From Albidovulum sp. (GTDB taxonomy: Bacteria > Pseudomonadota > Alphaproteobacteria > Rhodobacterales > Rhodobacteraceae), in NCBI GenBank assembly GCA_026989275.1, contig JALSJQ010000029.1, forward strand, positions 1-64,000: a stretch of DNA of 64,000 nucleotides. Direction: 5' to 3'. The position numbers and the translations under genes are program-made. Each line of letters begins with the position of its first letter. Within the stretch, counting starts at the first letter, position 1. Positions 45,632 through 54,888 of this stretch are shown piece after piece. The notes beneath the pieces are model-generated. The model saw nothing but the letters and a program-made list of their open reading frames with translations. It was not told the origin of the DNA and made no database searches.

Positions 45632-45829
45632 CGTGCCTCTCCCGTCGTCTTCCCCGTCCTCTTCCCGGCTGCGGGCCGGCCCTGCCATCGCAGCCTAAGG
45701 AGAGGGCTGCAGCGGGGCAAGATCTCCCCGAGCGCCTGTGAGCGAATGCGAGCGCGGGTGAAGGAAGCGGCACCGCACCGGACAGGACCACACCTGCACC
45801 GCGCTCATCGGCCGCACCGGATACGACAA

Positions 45830-45860
45830 GGGGGCCGGCGATGCCGACCCCCCTGCCCTG
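45830..45860 (-). terminator. Terminator of the cytochrome c gene
   Basis: On the minus strand GGGGGTCGGC (45852-45843) and GCCGGCCCCC (45839-45830) form a 10-bp stem with one U-G pair and a 3-base loop, followed by TTGTCG. It begins about 30 bp after the cytochrome c stop. Confidence 0.65.
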
Positions 45861-45882
45861 TCCGCAACCGGAGCGTTCGGGC

Positions 45883-46407
45883 TCATTGCCCCCCTGCCTG
45901 AGCCAGATAGGCGATGAGATCGGCCCGGTCCTGCGGCTTCTTCAGCCCGGTGAAGGTCATCTTCGTGCCGGGGGCATAGGCCCGCGGCTTCTTGAGGAAT
46001 TCGGAAAGACGCTCGGGCGTCCAGTTGCCGCCGAAATTCTCGAGCGTGCTCGAATAGTCATAGCCTTCGACCGAACCCACCGGCCGCCCCACGACCGCGT
46101 GGAGCGTCGGACCGACCTTGTTCATCCCCGGCTCGAGCGAATGGCAGTTCTTGCATTTCTTGAAGATCTTTTCCCCTCTTGCCGGATCGGCCTTGGCCAT
46201 GAGAGCCGCGATGTTCTCCTCGGCCTCTTCCTTGACAGCGGCAGCCCCGGCCACCTTCTCCGCCACGGGCGCACCGGCCATCTCCTCCCCTTCCTCCGCC
46301 GGCCCGACGCGGTAGAGGGTGCCGGCAATCATGCTCAGGACGAGAAAGACCAGAACGGCCACGAGAAAGGCCGCACCGGCCTTCACCAGCTTCATCGAGT
46401 CACGCAT
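45883..46407 (-). CDS. Membrane-anchored class I cytochrome c
   Basis: A 174-residue protein: one N-terminal membrane helix (about residues 8-28, MKLVKAGAAFLVAVLVFLVL), an Ala/Glu-rich tether to ~65, and a c-type domain with heme motif CKNCH in GEKIFKKCKNCHSLEPGMNKVGP (cited in part: FKKCKNCHSLEPGMNKVGP). The axial Met is in PGTKMTFTGLKKPQDRADL. It resembles CycM/cytochrome c552 and c-y, which carry electrons from the bc1 complex to oxidases. Start at 46407 has GGGGAG before it; earlier ATGs give a non-membrane Arg-rich leader. Stands alone. Confidence 0.92.
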   Translation of the reverse strand: MRDSMKLVKAGAAFLVAVLVFLVLSMIAGTLYRVGPAEEGEEMAGAPVAEKVAGAAAVKEEAEENIAALMAKADPARGEKIFKKCKNCHSLEPGMNKVGPTLHAVVGRPVGSVEGYDYSSTLENFGGNWTPERLSEFLKKPRAYAPGTKMTFTGLKKPQDRADLIAYLAQAGGQ

Positions 46408-46941
46408 GGCATGCTCCCCTTCAGGGCGGCCGAGACAATATGCCGCCATCCCTCGTTCGGGGTCCTTGTTAGCCCCAGCCAGATCACGGCGCAAGGGACG
46501 CGCGGCCCGACGCGGCAAGTTTCTGCACACCACGGTATGCCGCACCTTGGCGGGGAGAGAAGATCCCCGGAGCGGTGCCGCGATGCGGCCGTGATTCCCC
46601 TTCGTCCGCCCCGGTCACGCGACGGGCGGCCCCTTTCTGGCGCTGTATCCCGACAGAGCCGGAGGGACGGGGCGGGGCCTCGGCGCTGCAGGCCATTCCG
46701 CCGGTCCGCACGCATGCGCGGATCCCGGCATTGGCCGGGCTCGGGCCGCCACCGTTGCTCCGGGCCGGCCGACCCTCGAGACGCGGCGCCTCATGGCCGG
46801 CATCACCCGGTGGCGCCGGGCGGTTGTGCACCCGCGGGGCCGGCACGACGGTGCGGGGGCCGCCTCCATCTGCGGTGCCGCGACCTCTGGGTCATCGTGC
46901 CTCCGGCCGGGCATGCCGGCACCGCGCGATTGGCGGCGGTT
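46408..46941. other. Intergenic region between cytochrome c and ppk2
   Basis: 534 bp. Open frames on the plus strand are Arg/Pro/Gly-rich without ribosome sites. The cytochrome c promoter must lie at its left end. I see no gene, RNA or strong terminator here. Confidence 0.5.
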
Positions 46942-47844
46942 TCATTCGGGCCGCCAGATCTCGGGGCCGGCGCAGATCCTGTCGTCGGGCAGGGCGGCGA
47001 CGGCCGGATCCTTGAACGGATAGTCGAAGGCGGCGAGGATCCGGCGAATGGCGGCGAGACGGGCACGGCGCTTGTCGTCGGCAAGGATCACCGTCCAGGG
47101 CGCATGGGGAAAATGGGTGCGGGCGAAGGTTTCGCCGATGGCGCGGGAATACTCATCCCATCTGCCGAGTCCCTCGACATCGATTCGCGAGAGCTTCCAT
47201 TGCCGGAGGGGGTCGCGCTCCCGTCTGAGGAAGCGGCGAAGCTGCTCGGCGCGATTCACGTTGAGCCAGATCTTGACGAGGGTGATGCCGTCCTCGACCA
47301 GCATTTCCTCGAATGCGCCGAGCTGGGCGAAGAAGCGTTCGCGCTCGGCGGGGGTGCAGAAGCCGAAGACATGTTCGATCACGGCGCGATTGTACCAGGA
47401 GCGGTCGAACAGGGCGATCTCGCCGCGACTGGGAAGCTGGCGGATGTAGCGCTGGAAATACCATTCGCCGCGCTCGCGCTCGCTCGGTTTCGGCAGGGCG
47501 ACCACGCGGGCGATGCGCGGGTTGAGATGGGCCCGGATGCGGCGGATGGTGCCGCCCTTGCCGGCCGCGTCTCGCCCCTCGAACAGCACCACCAGCCGTG
47601 CGCCGCTCTCGACCACATGACGTTGAAGCTTCACCAGTTCGATCTGGAGTGCCGCGAGAGCCGCTTCATAGGGCTTGCGGGCCAGCCGTTCGGAGTAGGG
47701 ATAGCCGGTCAGGATCGGCCCGCGATCGTGCCGGGCGAGGGTTTCGCGAATTCCGACCGGGGCTTCCTCGGCGAGAAAACGGCTGATGGCACCCTCGAAG
47801 GGCAGGGGCGGTGCGGTTCGCTCCGGAGCCGGGTTCGGTTTCAT
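46942..47844 (-). CDS. ppk2: Polyphosphate kinase 2
   Basis: A 300-residue P-loop kinase that moves phosphate between polyphosphate and nucleotides. Walker A FEGRDAAGKGGTIRRI lies near residue 88, the lid region near KPSERERGEWYFQRYI, and Walker B with catalytic Asp/Arg in ALFDRSWYNRAVIEHVFGFC near residue 145. PEWD-like RWDEYSRAI near 228 is conserved. It is a one-domain class I-type PPK2 by length and motifs. The start at 47844 (MKPNPAPE) is preferred to long Arg-rich upstream frames. It may share an operon with the hydrolase gene 68 bp upstream. Confidence 0.95.
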   Translation of the reverse strand: MKPNPAPERTAPPLPFEGAISRFLAEEAPVGIRETLARHDRGPILTGYPYSERLARKPYEAALAALQIELVKLQRHVVESGARLVVLFEGRDAAGKGGTIRRIRAHLNPRIARVVALPKPSERERGEWYFQRYIRQLPSRGEIALFDRSWYNRAVIEHVFGFCTPAERERFFAQLGAFEEMLVEDGITLVKIWLNVNRAEQLRRFLRRERDPLRQWKLSRIDVEGLGRWDEYSRAIGETFARTHFPHAPWTVILADDKRRARLAAIRRILAAFDYPFKDPAVAALPDDRICAGPEIWRPE

Positions 47845-47912
47845 GGTCTTTTCCTGCGTCTCTTTCCCTCGGGATGCAGCCTTGGCCGGGGCGCGGCCCG
47901 CGTCAAGCCTCT

Positions 47913-48908
47913 TCACGGCAGGCCTGCGCGCGTGGCGGCCCGGCCGATGGCGGCAAGCACGGTGTCGCGATGGAGCCAGTGGACCATGTGCCCGGCCCCT
48001 TCGATCGCGGTAAGCCGGGCATCGGGCAGGGCGCGAGCGAGCGGCGGGGAGACATCTTCGAAACGCACCATCCTGTCGGCCGTGCCCTGCACGATCTCGA
48101 CCGGCATCCGCACATGGCCGAGCCCGGCTTCGAGACGGGGAAAGGCCTGCACGAGGTCGGCCAGCTGCAATGTGACGGCCTTCTGCGTCACCCGCCTGAG
48201 CGCAAGGGCGACACCGCGTCTTTCGGGATAGTCGGGCGGCATTCTCTCGGGGGCGAAGATGCGCTGCTCGAGGATGAAGCGGCTCACCGGGCCGGGAGCG
48301 AGGAGAGCGGCAACGAAGGCCAGGGCACCGGCCGCGGGTTCGTTGCCGAGGAGGAGAAGAAGCCGCCGGGGCAATCCGCGCCAGGGCCGTGCGGCGGGGG
48401 CGAGGAGCACGACGGCCGGGGTCTCGTCGGGGTAGAGTTCGGCCCAGGCCAGCGCCACCGCGCCGCCATAGGAATGCCCGACGACCACCGGCGAGCGGGC
48501 GCCCGCCGCTCTCGCGGCCGCATGAAGGAGCCGCGCCTGCACGAAGGGGCCGTGCGCGGGGCCGGGCAGGGGGGCGGTCCAGCCATGGCCGGGCCGGTCG
48601 ATCACGAAGACACGGAACCGCGCCCGAAGGGAGGGGGCGAGCGAGCCTGTCATGTCGTGCCAGTTGCCGCCGGCGCCGTGAATGAGCACGATGTCGGCCG
48701 GCTTCCTCCTGCCCGTGGCGGCGGTGGCGGGCAGGGTCAGCACATGCACTTTCTGCCCGTTCACCTCGATCAACCGCCCCTCGGGCGGCCAGGCGGCCGC
48801 AATCGCGGCTTCGCGGACATCGAGCCAGCGGTCGAGGCCGAGGAGAGCGAGGACGGCGAGAAGAAGCGTCAGCACGAGGCGACGCCGGAAAGGGGAATGA
48901 GCGGCCAT
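47913..48908 (-). CDS. Membrane-anchored alpha/beta hydrolase
   Basis: A 331-residue protein with an N-terminal membrane anchor (about residues 9-26). The alpha/beta-hydrolase core has the oxyanion HG motif LIHGAGGNWHDM near residue 75, the nucleophile elbow VVGHSYGGAVALAWA with Ser near residue 140, the acid in IVQGTADRMVRFED near 280 and the His in IEGAGHMVHW near 310. The substrate is unknown. ATG at 48908 (MAAHSPF). It lies upstream of ppk2 in the same direction. Confidence 0.88.
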   Translation of the reverse strand: MAAHSPFRRRLVLTLLLAVLALLGLDRWLDVREAAIAAAWPPEGRLIEVNGQKVHVLTLPATAATGRRKPADIVLIHGAGGNWHDMTGSLAPSLRARFRVFVIDRPGHGWTAPLPGPAHGPFVQARLLHAAARAAGARSPVVVGHSYGGAVALAWAELYPDETPAVVLLAPAARPWRGLPRRLLLLLGNEPAAGALAFVAALLAPGPVSRFILEQRIFAPERMPPDYPERRGVALALRRVTQKAVTLQLADLVQAFPRLEAGLGHVRMPVEIVQGTADRMVRFEDVSPPLARALPDARLTAIEGAGHMVHWLHRDTVLAAIGRAATRAGLP

Positions 48909-49474
48909 TGCACAGCTCCGTTTCGCCGCATGCTGGGGCGAGGAGGCGGAAGATGCAAGCAGGGGAAATGCGGGCGGAGACGGCAGAGGCAACCGGCTCG
49001 GGCGGTTGCGGGGAAAACGCGACGCCGCGCGATCCGGGATCGGCGGTTGCGGCGAAGGGGTGCGATACGCATGGCCCATGAGGAAGGGGGACGCGAGGAA
49101 AGGGGTGCAGGTGCCGCATTCCGCGGGCCGCCGGGCTTCTTTGGCGGAAGGGCAGGCGGAACGCACCTGCGGGGCTCCGGGAGGTGGAGCGCAGTGGCCG
49201 CCGTTCTCCCCGGGCACCCCTCTTGCCGCCCAGCAAGGATCGCGGTGCTCCGTGGAGAAGCTCCCGGCCGATCCTTCCCGTTCACAGAGGAGAGAAGAGT
49301 CGCGAATCACGCCGGCTTCGGGAAGGTGGGGGAGGACAACGGTTGCGATGCTCGCGACACGGTTTGCGCAGGGACAACCGGCATCGCGCGATCGGAAGGG
49401 CCTCTCCGGCGGGCGCGGGGCGGTCGGGTCGCGGCAGGGCCGGCAGGAAGCGCCTCTCCGTCGGCACCACGGCT
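48909..49474. other. Intergenic region between hydrolase and aldo-keto reductase genes
   Basis: 566 bp. Long open frames cross it in several frames, but they have no recognisable motif or ribosome site. No terminator with U tract, RNA gene or repeat was seen. Confidence 0.5.
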
Positions 49475-50521
49475 TCAGAAGGGCATCGGGTGGAGCTTGT
49501 GGGCGGCGTCGATCTCGGCCAGCACCTCCTCGGGCAGGGCGAGGTCGATGGCCGGCAGCAGCCGTGCGAGCTGCTCGGCGGTGGTCGCCCCCACGATCGG
49601 GATCGCCGGAAAGGGGCGGTGGCGGATCCAGGCGAGGGCCATCTGCGCCAGATCGAGCCCGTTGCGCCGGGCCACGTCGGCATAGGCGGCAATGGCGGGG
49701 AAGACCCGTTCCGTCACCCGGCCGAAAAGCGTCGGGTTGACGGCGCGGCGCGTGCCCGGGGGGATGTCGTCCATGCCACGATACTTGCCCGTCAGGAGCC
49801 CCGCCGCGAGCGGCGAATAGGCCAGGAGATCGACATTCTCCATCACCGACACTTCGGCCATGTCGGTATCGAACAGCCGGTTGAGCAGGGAATATTCGTT
49901 CTGGATGGTGACCGGACGCTTCACGCCGAGCTCGTCCGCCAGACGCAGGAAGGTCATGGTGCCCCAGGCGCTTTCGTTGGAGAGCCCCCATTCGCGGATA
50001 CGGCCCATGGCGATCTGCCGGCCGATCTCCTCGACGGTCTCGGCCATGTCGGCCACCACCTTCCGCGGGTCGCGCCCCGACGGATCATAGGTCCAGTTCT
50101 TGCGGAAATGATAGGAACCGCGATTGGGCCAGTGCAGCTGGTAGAGGTCGATCACGTCGGTGCGCAGCCGCCTGAGGGACCCTTCCACCGCTTCGCGGAT
50201 CGTGCCCGGGGTGATGGGCAGCCCGCCCCGCACCGCCTTCGAACCCTCGCCGACGATCTTGGTGGCGATGACGAGATCGTCGCGGCGGCCGGTCCGGGCG
50301 ATCCAGTTGCCGATGATCTCCTCGGTCCTGCCGGAGGTTTCGGCCGAGATCGGGTTGACGGGGTAGAGCTCCGCCGTATCGAGGAAGTCGATCCCGGCAT
50401 CGAGCGCCATCGCGATCTGACGATGGGCATCCTCCTCCGGGGTCTGGGTGCCCCAGGTCATGGTGCCGAGGCACCAGGCGCTGACCGCGAGATCGCTGTT
50501 GCCGAGCGTGAGCCTTTCCAT
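49475..50521 (-). CDS. Aldo/keto reductase (Tas-like)
   Basis: A 348-residue NADP(H)-dependent TIM-barrel oxidoreductase. The catalytic tetrad region is visible: GIDFLDTAELYPVNP (Asp, Tyr) near residue 43, a Lys in DDLVIATKIVGEG near 85, and His in DLYQLHWPNRGSYHF near 125. GLSNESAWG and VTIQNEYSLLNR are typical of the Tas/YajO subgroup, and GATTAEQL near the end contacts the cofactor phosphate. Substrate unknown. It stands alone. Confidence 0.93.
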   Translation of the reverse strand: MERLTLGNSDLAVSAWCLGTMTWGTQTPEEDAHRQIAMALDAGIDFLDTAELYPVNPISAETSGRTEEIIGNWIARTGRRDDLVIATKIVGEGSKAVRGGLPITPGTIREAVEGSLRRLRTDVIDLYQLHWPNRGSYHFRKNWTYDPSGRDPRKVVADMAETVEEIGRQIAMGRIREWGLSNESAWGTMTFLRLADELGVKRPVTIQNEYSLLNRLFDTDMAEVSVMENVDLLAYSPLAAGLLTGKYRGMDDIPPGTRRAVNPTLFGRVTERVFPAIAAYADVARRNGLDLAQMALAWIRHRPFPAIPIVGATTAEQLARLLPAIDLALPEEVLAEIDAAHKLHPMPF

Positions 50522-50701
50522 GCGCTCCTCCCCCTCCCCGTTCGCTGGCGGGCACGGTCGCGGGCCTCATGCCCCGAGCGGGACCGTCTCCTCGGGTGAG
50601 GAAAGGACCGCCCGTCCCGCCTTTCCGGACGCCTCCGCAGCGGCGACCATTTCCCCTTGTCCGTGCCCCGTCAACCCCGCCCCTGCCGCAGGGGCACACG
50701 A

Positions 50702-50723
50702 AAGGGGCCCTCGCGGGCCCCTT
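50702..50723 (-). terminator. Terminator of the dsrE-like gene
   Basis: AAGGGGCCC (50702-50710) and GGGCCCCTT (50715-50723) form a perfect 9-bp stem with a 4-base loop, about 25 bp after the gene's stop; TTTCG follows on the minus strand when the last A-T pairs open. Confidence 0.7.
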
Positions 50724-50748
50724 CCCTTTCCCCGGATCTCCGGTGCCC

Positions 50749-51204
50749 TCAGGGGCGGACATAGGCATAGCCCTGTTCCTGCAACTCGACGATCCGCACG
50801 ACGCCCGAAGGCACCACCTGTGCCTCGGACATGATCTTCACCGGATGGCCGAGCTTCTTTTCCATCTTGCGCTTGGTGTTGCCGCAGGCCGAGAAGGTGA
50901 TGTCGTCCATCTCGAGCGCCATGGTCTCGATGCGCTTCTCGACCGGGCTCTTGCCGGGAACATACATCACGAGTCCCGGACCGTAGGCGACGATCTCGAT
51001 CACCACCTTGTCGCCCTTCGACTCGTAGTATTTCCGCACGTTCTGAACGTTGTTGAGGGTGATGTTCATCACCTTCGGGTTGTTCTCGTCCACATGGAAG
51101 ACGATGTAGTGGGTCTTCCCCTCGGCAAGGGCGGCGCTTGCCGCACCAAGAGCCGCACCAAGAGCGAGGGTAAAGGCGAGCAGGATGTTTCGGACGAACT
51201 TCAT
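50749..51204 (-). CDS. Exported DsrE/DsrF-like protein
   Basis: A 151-residue protein with a signal peptide (MKFVRNILLAFTLALGAALG... ending ALA-EG near residue 26) and a DsrE-type fold: HYIVFHVDENNPKVMNITLN near residue 30, VVIEIVAYGPGLVMYVPG near 65 and FSACGNTKRKMEKKLG near 105 with the conserved single Cys. Such proteins occur in sulfur relay or bind sulfur species in the periplasm; no partner genes are next to it. ATG at 51204 follows a GGGAGAAAAC region. Confidence 0.85.
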   Translation of the reverse strand: MKFVRNILLAFTLALGAALGAASAALAEGKTHYIVFHVDENNPKVMNITLNNVQNVRKYYESKGDKVVIEIVAYGPGLVMYVPGKSPVEKRIETMALEMDDITFSACGNTKRKMEKKLGHPVKIMSEAQVVPSGVVRIVELQEQGYAYVRP

Positions 51205-51397
51205 CGAGTTTTCTCCCTGTTTTCTGTTCCGATCGGTCACCCCTCCGGAACGGAAGGGCCACCCCTCTGCATGCCTCCCCACATGCAACACCATCCTCCG
51301 GTGCAATCACGAAACTGTCAACAGCCCGTGGGATGGCACGAGGCCGAAGGGGCGGGGAGCGACTTGCCTTCCGGGGCCGGACGTGGATGCTGGCGGC

Positions 51398-52096
51398 ATG
51401 AAGCTGTGGGAACGCATCCGCGACACGCTCGCCGCGCTCGCTTCCGGCGAGAGTCTGCACGCCCTCCTTGGCCGGATCGGCGCGGGCACGCGGCCCGAAT
51501 GCTCGGTCGCCTTCACCATTGCCGTTCTCGCCCTCGGGGCCAAGATGGCCAAGGCCGACGGGCGCGTGACGGCCGACGAGGTCGCCGCCTTTCGCGAGAT
51601 CTTCCATATCCGCCCCGAGGACGAAACCGCCGCCGCCCGGGTCTACGATCTCGCCCGGCAGGATGTCGCCGGTTTCGAGAGCTATGCCCGCCAGATCGCC
51701 CGCATGTTCCGCCATGAACCGGCCATGCTGCGCGACATCTACAGCGGCCTTCTGCACATCGCCCTCGCCGACGGGGTGCTGCACGAGGGCGAAAAAGGCT
51801 TTCTGGCGCGCGTCGCCGAGATCTTCGACATTTCCCCGCGCGAGGCGGCCTGCATGAAGGCCCGTCTCGACCCCGAGGGGGCGGCGGACGCCTTTGCCGT
51901 GCTCGGCCTCTCGCCCGACACGCCCCCTGCGGAAGCGCGGCGGCGCTGGCGCCAGCTCGTGCGGGAGCTGCATCCCGACCATGTCGCCGCCCGCGGCATG
52001 CCGGCCGAGGCGGTGCGCCTCGCCAATGCCCGGCTCGCCGCCGTCAACCGCGCCTGGGCCGAGATCCGCCGCCACTACGCCGCCACCGCCGCCTGA
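51398..52096 (+). CDS. TerB-like / J-domain co-chaperone (DjlA-like)
   Basis: A 232-residue protein. Residues about 35-145 form a TerB/DjlA-type helical domain (TIAVLALGAKMAKADGRVTADEV, cited in part: LGAKMAKADGRVTADEV; SGLLHIALADGVLHEGEKGF). Residues about 165-230 form a J domain with the HPD motif in VRELHPDHVAARGMP. It lacks the membrane helix of enterobacterial DjlA. It would stimulate a DnaK-type ATPase. It is divergent from the dsrE gene, with 193 bp between them. Confidence 0.88.
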   Translation: MKLWERIRDTLAALASGESLHALLGRIGAGTRPECSVAFTIAVLALGAKMAKADGRVTADEVAAFREIFHIRPEDETAAARVYDLARQDVAGFESYARQIARMFRHEPAMLRDIYSGLLHIALADGVLHEGEKGFLARVAEIFDISPREAACMKARLDPEGAADAFAVLGLSPDTPPAEARRRWRQLVRELHPDHVAARGMPAEAVRLANARLAAVNRAWAEIRRHYAATAA

Positions 52097-52472
52097 ACCG
52101 CCCGGCCGCGCGGCGGAGCACGGGAAGAGCGGTCGCGCCAGGCAGCGGGCCACGGCAGAGCTCGCGACAGCACCGCCCGCCCCTCCCGCATCGGCGCCAT
52201 GCCAGCCGACGAGATCTGGCCGACGCGATGCCGCGAATGCACCCCGACGCCCCCTCCCGCGCCGGAACGGAGGGGCGGCACATCGCGACGGGCCGGCCCT
52301 GGACACACATATCAATATGTATTGATGCACTGACGACTTGAACCCGACCGCCCCGGCTGCCTATCTGGCCCGGAGAAACGGAACGACGCCCTCGGCCGGC
52401 AAGGCGGTCGGGGCTGGAAAATGCAACGGCCCGCGCCGCCCCGGCCGGCGCCCAATACGGGGACCACAGACC
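52097..52472. other. Region upstream of pepF
   Basis: 376 bp without a gene. Most is GC-rich; a short AT-rich island at 52307-52330 contains the palindrome described separately and probably the pepF promoter. Confidence 0.5.
52311..52326. promoter_or_regulatory. AT-rich palindrome upstream of pepF
   Basis: ATCAATA-TG-TATTGAT is a perfect inverted repeat with a 2-base centre. It is strikingly AT-rich in a ~68% GC neighbourhood, and lies about 150 bp before the pepF ATG. It looks like an operator of a small winged-helix or TetR-type regulator; the binder is unknown. Confidence 0.55.
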
Positions 52473-54341
52473 ATGAACACCGCCATCGCGCGTCATCTGC
52501 CGCAGATCCTCCGTCACGAGGAAGTGCCGGCGGGCATCATCCGCGACAAGTCCGAGCTCGAGATCGCCGCCAGGCTGGGCGAATTGCCCGAATGGGACCT
52601 GTCGGATCTCTATCCCGCCCCCGATTCGTCCGCGCTCGAGGACGATCTCGCCTGGCTGAAGAAGGAAGGACCGCGCTTTGCCAGCGACTATCAGGGCAAG
52701 CTCGCAAAACTCTCGGCCGACGACTTTCTCGGCTGCATCCGGCGCTACGAGAAGATCCAGAACGTCGCCGGCCGGCTCGTCTCCTATGCCGGGCTGCGCT
52801 ACTTCCAGAACACGCTCGATTCGGAGCGCGCCAAGTTCTACGGCGACATCCAGGACCAGGTGACGGTCGCCACCGCACCGCTGGTCTTCTTCTCGCTCGA
52901 AATCAACGCGATCGAGGAGGGCCATCTCGACGCGCTGATGGAGGAGAACGCCGAGCTTGCGCGCTATCGTCCGTGGTTCCGCCGGCTGCGCAAGCTGCGC
53001 CCCTATCAGCTTTCCGACGAACTCGAGCGCTTCCTGCACGACCAGTCGGTGGTGGGCCATGCCGCCTGGAACCGCCTCTTCGACGAGCAGACGGCCGCCC
53101 TCGAATTCGAGGTCGACGGCCAGACCCTCAATCTCGAGGCGACGCTCGACCTGATGACGGAAAAGGACCGCAGCCGCCGCGAGGCCGGCGCCCGGGCCAT
53201 GGCCGGGGTGTTCCAGCAGGAGATCCAGCTCTACTCCCGCATCATGAACACCATCATCAAGGAAAAGGAGATCGAGGACCGCTGGCGCGGCTTCTCGACG
53301 CCACAGCTCTCGCGCCATCTGGCCAATGACGTCGAACCCGAGGTGGTGGAAGCGCTGACCGATGCCGTCAAGGAGTGCTACGGTTCGATCTCCCACCGCT
53401 ATTACAGCCTCAAGGCCCGCTGGCTCGGCCTCGAGAAGCTCGAGGTGTGGGACCGCAACGCCCCCCTGCCCGAGGCCCCCGAGGAGCTGATCGAATGGGA
53501 GCGGGCCAGGGCGATCGTGCTCGAGGCCTATGGCGAGTTCTCCGAGCGGATGGAGGCCATCGCCCGGCCCTTCTTCGAGAAGGGCTGGATCGACGCGGCG
53601 GTGAAGCCCGGCAAGGCCACCGGCGCCTTCGCCCACCCCACGGTCACCAACGTCCACCCCTACATCCTTCTCAACTATCTCGGAAAGCCGCGGGACGTGA
53701 TGACGCTGGCCCACGAGCTCGGCCACGGTGTGCATCAGGTGCTGGCCGCCGAACAGGGCGAGCTTCTCGCCTCGACGCCGCTCACCCTCGCGGAGACGGC
53801 CAGCGTCTTCGGCGAGATGCTGACCTTCCGCAAGATCCTCGCCGCCACCGAGGACAGGGCACAGCGCAAGGCCCTTCTCGCGGCCAAGGTGGAAGATCAG
53901 ATCAACACCGTCATCCGCCAGATCGCCTTCTACGACTTCGAGAGCCGCATGCACGAGGCGCGGCGCAAGGGCGAGCTCACGCCCGATCAGTTCGGCGCCA
54001 TGTGGATCGAGGTGCAGCGCGAGAGCCTCGGCCCGGCCTTCGACTTCATGCCGGGTTACGAGAACTTCTGGGCCTATATCCCCCATTTCGTCCACGCGCC
54101 CTTCTACGTCTATGCCTACGCCTTCGGCGACAGCCTGGTGAACGCGCTCTACGCGCTCTACCAGGAAGGGCATCCCGATTTCGTCGAGAAGTATTTCGAA
54201 ATGCTGAAGGCCGGCGGCTCGAAGCACCATTCGGAGCTTCTCGCGCCTTTCGGGCTCGATCTGTCGGATCCGGGCTTCTGGAAGAAGGGGCTCGGCCTCA
54301 TCTCGAGCTTCATCGACGAGCTCGAGGCGATGGAAGACTGA
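52473..54341 (+). CDS. pepF: Oligoendopeptidase F
   Basis: A 622-residue cytosolic M3 metallopeptidase that cuts short peptides. The zinc site is HELGHGVHQ in VMTLAHELGHGVHQVLA near residue 412, with the third ligand Glu in STPLTLAETASVFGEM near 440. The substrate-side Tyr/His segment AYIPHFVHAPFYVYAYAFG near residue 530 is conserved. Length fits the pepF/M3 family. It stands before a peptide ABC transporter, which makes a role in using imported peptides plausible. ATG at 52473 gives MNTAIARHLP; the upstream frame is unlikely coding. Confidence 0.95.
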   Translation: MNTAIARHLPQILRHEEVPAGIIRDKSELEIAARLGELPEWDLSDLYPAPDSSALEDDLAWLKKEGPRFASDYQGKLAKLSADDFLGCIRRYEKIQNVAGRLVSYAGLRYFQNTLDSERAKFYGDIQDQVTVATAPLVFFSLEINAIEEGHLDALMEENAELARYRPWFRRLRKLRPYQLSDELERFLHDQSVVGHAAWNRLFDEQTAALEFEVDGQTLNLEATLDLMTEKDRSRREAGARAMAGVFQQEIQLYSRIMNTIIKEKEIEDRWRGFSTPQLSRHLANDVEPEVVEALTDAVKECYGSISHRYYSLKARWLGLEKLEVWDRNAPLPEAPEELIEWERARAIVLEAYGEFSERMEAIARPFFEKGWIDAAVKPGKATGAFAHPTVTNVHPYILLNYLGKPRDVMTLAHELGHGVHQVLAAEQGELLASTPLTLAETASVFGEMLTFRKILAATEDRAQRKALLAAKVEDQINTVIRQIAFYDFESRMHEARRKGELTPDQFGAMWIEVQRESLGPAFDFMPGYENFWAYIPHFVHAPFYVYAYAFGDSLVNALYALYQEGHPDFVEKYFEMLKAGGSKHHSELLAPFGLDLSDPGFWKKGLGLISSFIDELEAMED

Positions 54342-54365
54342 GACGGCGCGCAGCTGGTGCAACGA

Positions 54366-54390
54366 GGGGGAGGCCACGGCCTCCCCCTTT
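54366..54390 (+). terminator. Terminator of pepF
   Basis: GGGGGAGG and CCTCCCCC (54366-54373 and 54380-54387) form a stem extended by CC-GG pairs to 10 bp, followed by TTTCTG, 25 bp after the pepF stop. Confidence 0.75.
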
Positions 54391-54495
54391 CTGCTGGGCG
54401 GGTCGGCGCGACGGCCTTGCCCTCGCGGGGTCGCATCCCCACATTGCCGGAGAGGATGCACCGCCCCCGGAGGAAGACGGAAAGGGAGGACCGGC

Positions 54496-54729
54496 ATGAG
54501 CGGCATGTCCATCGCCAGGATGTTCGTCATCCTCGGCATCGTCTTCATCGTCATCGGCCTGATGTGGGCACTCTTCGCGCGGCTCGGTTTCGGCCGGCTG
54601 CCGGGCGACATCCTGATCGAGGGCAGGCACGGCCGCGTCTTCATTCCCGTCACCTCGGCAATTCTCCTCTCGGTGGTGCTGACGGTGGTGCTCAACCTCG
54701 CCCTCTGGCTCCTGAACCGCCTCGGCTGA
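54496..54729 (+). CDS. DUF2905 small membrane protein
   Basis: A 77-residue protein with two helices (about residues 8-28 and 52-74) separated by the family's loop LGRLPGDILIEGRHGRVFIP (here FGRLPGDILIEG), the hallmark of DUF2905. Function unknown in general. GGAAAGGGAGGACC precedes the ATG. It stands between pepF and the ABC operon. Confidence 0.88.
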   Translation: MSGMSIARMFVILGIVFIVIGLMWALFARLGFGRLPGDILIEGRHGRVFIPVTSAILLSVVLTVVLNLALWLLNRLG

Positions 54730-54815
54730 CCACGCCGGCCCCGCCCTGCCGTTTCGCGCGGAGGGCATTTCACGGCATCGCCCGGCCGGAGATGGATCAG
54801 CCGGTCAATTTCCTG

Positions 54816-54843
54816 TTGATCGTGCAGCTTTCGTCCGTATCCT
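54816..54843 (+). promoter_or_regulatory. Promoter of the second peptide ABC operon
   Basis: TTGATC (54816-54821), 16 bp, TATCCT (54838-54843). The expected start lies near 54850, about 40 nt before the binding-protein ATG. Confidence 0.5.
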
Positions 54844-54888
54844 CTCCCGCAGGGCCGCACCAGGCGGCCGACAACCGACAGGGAGAGT

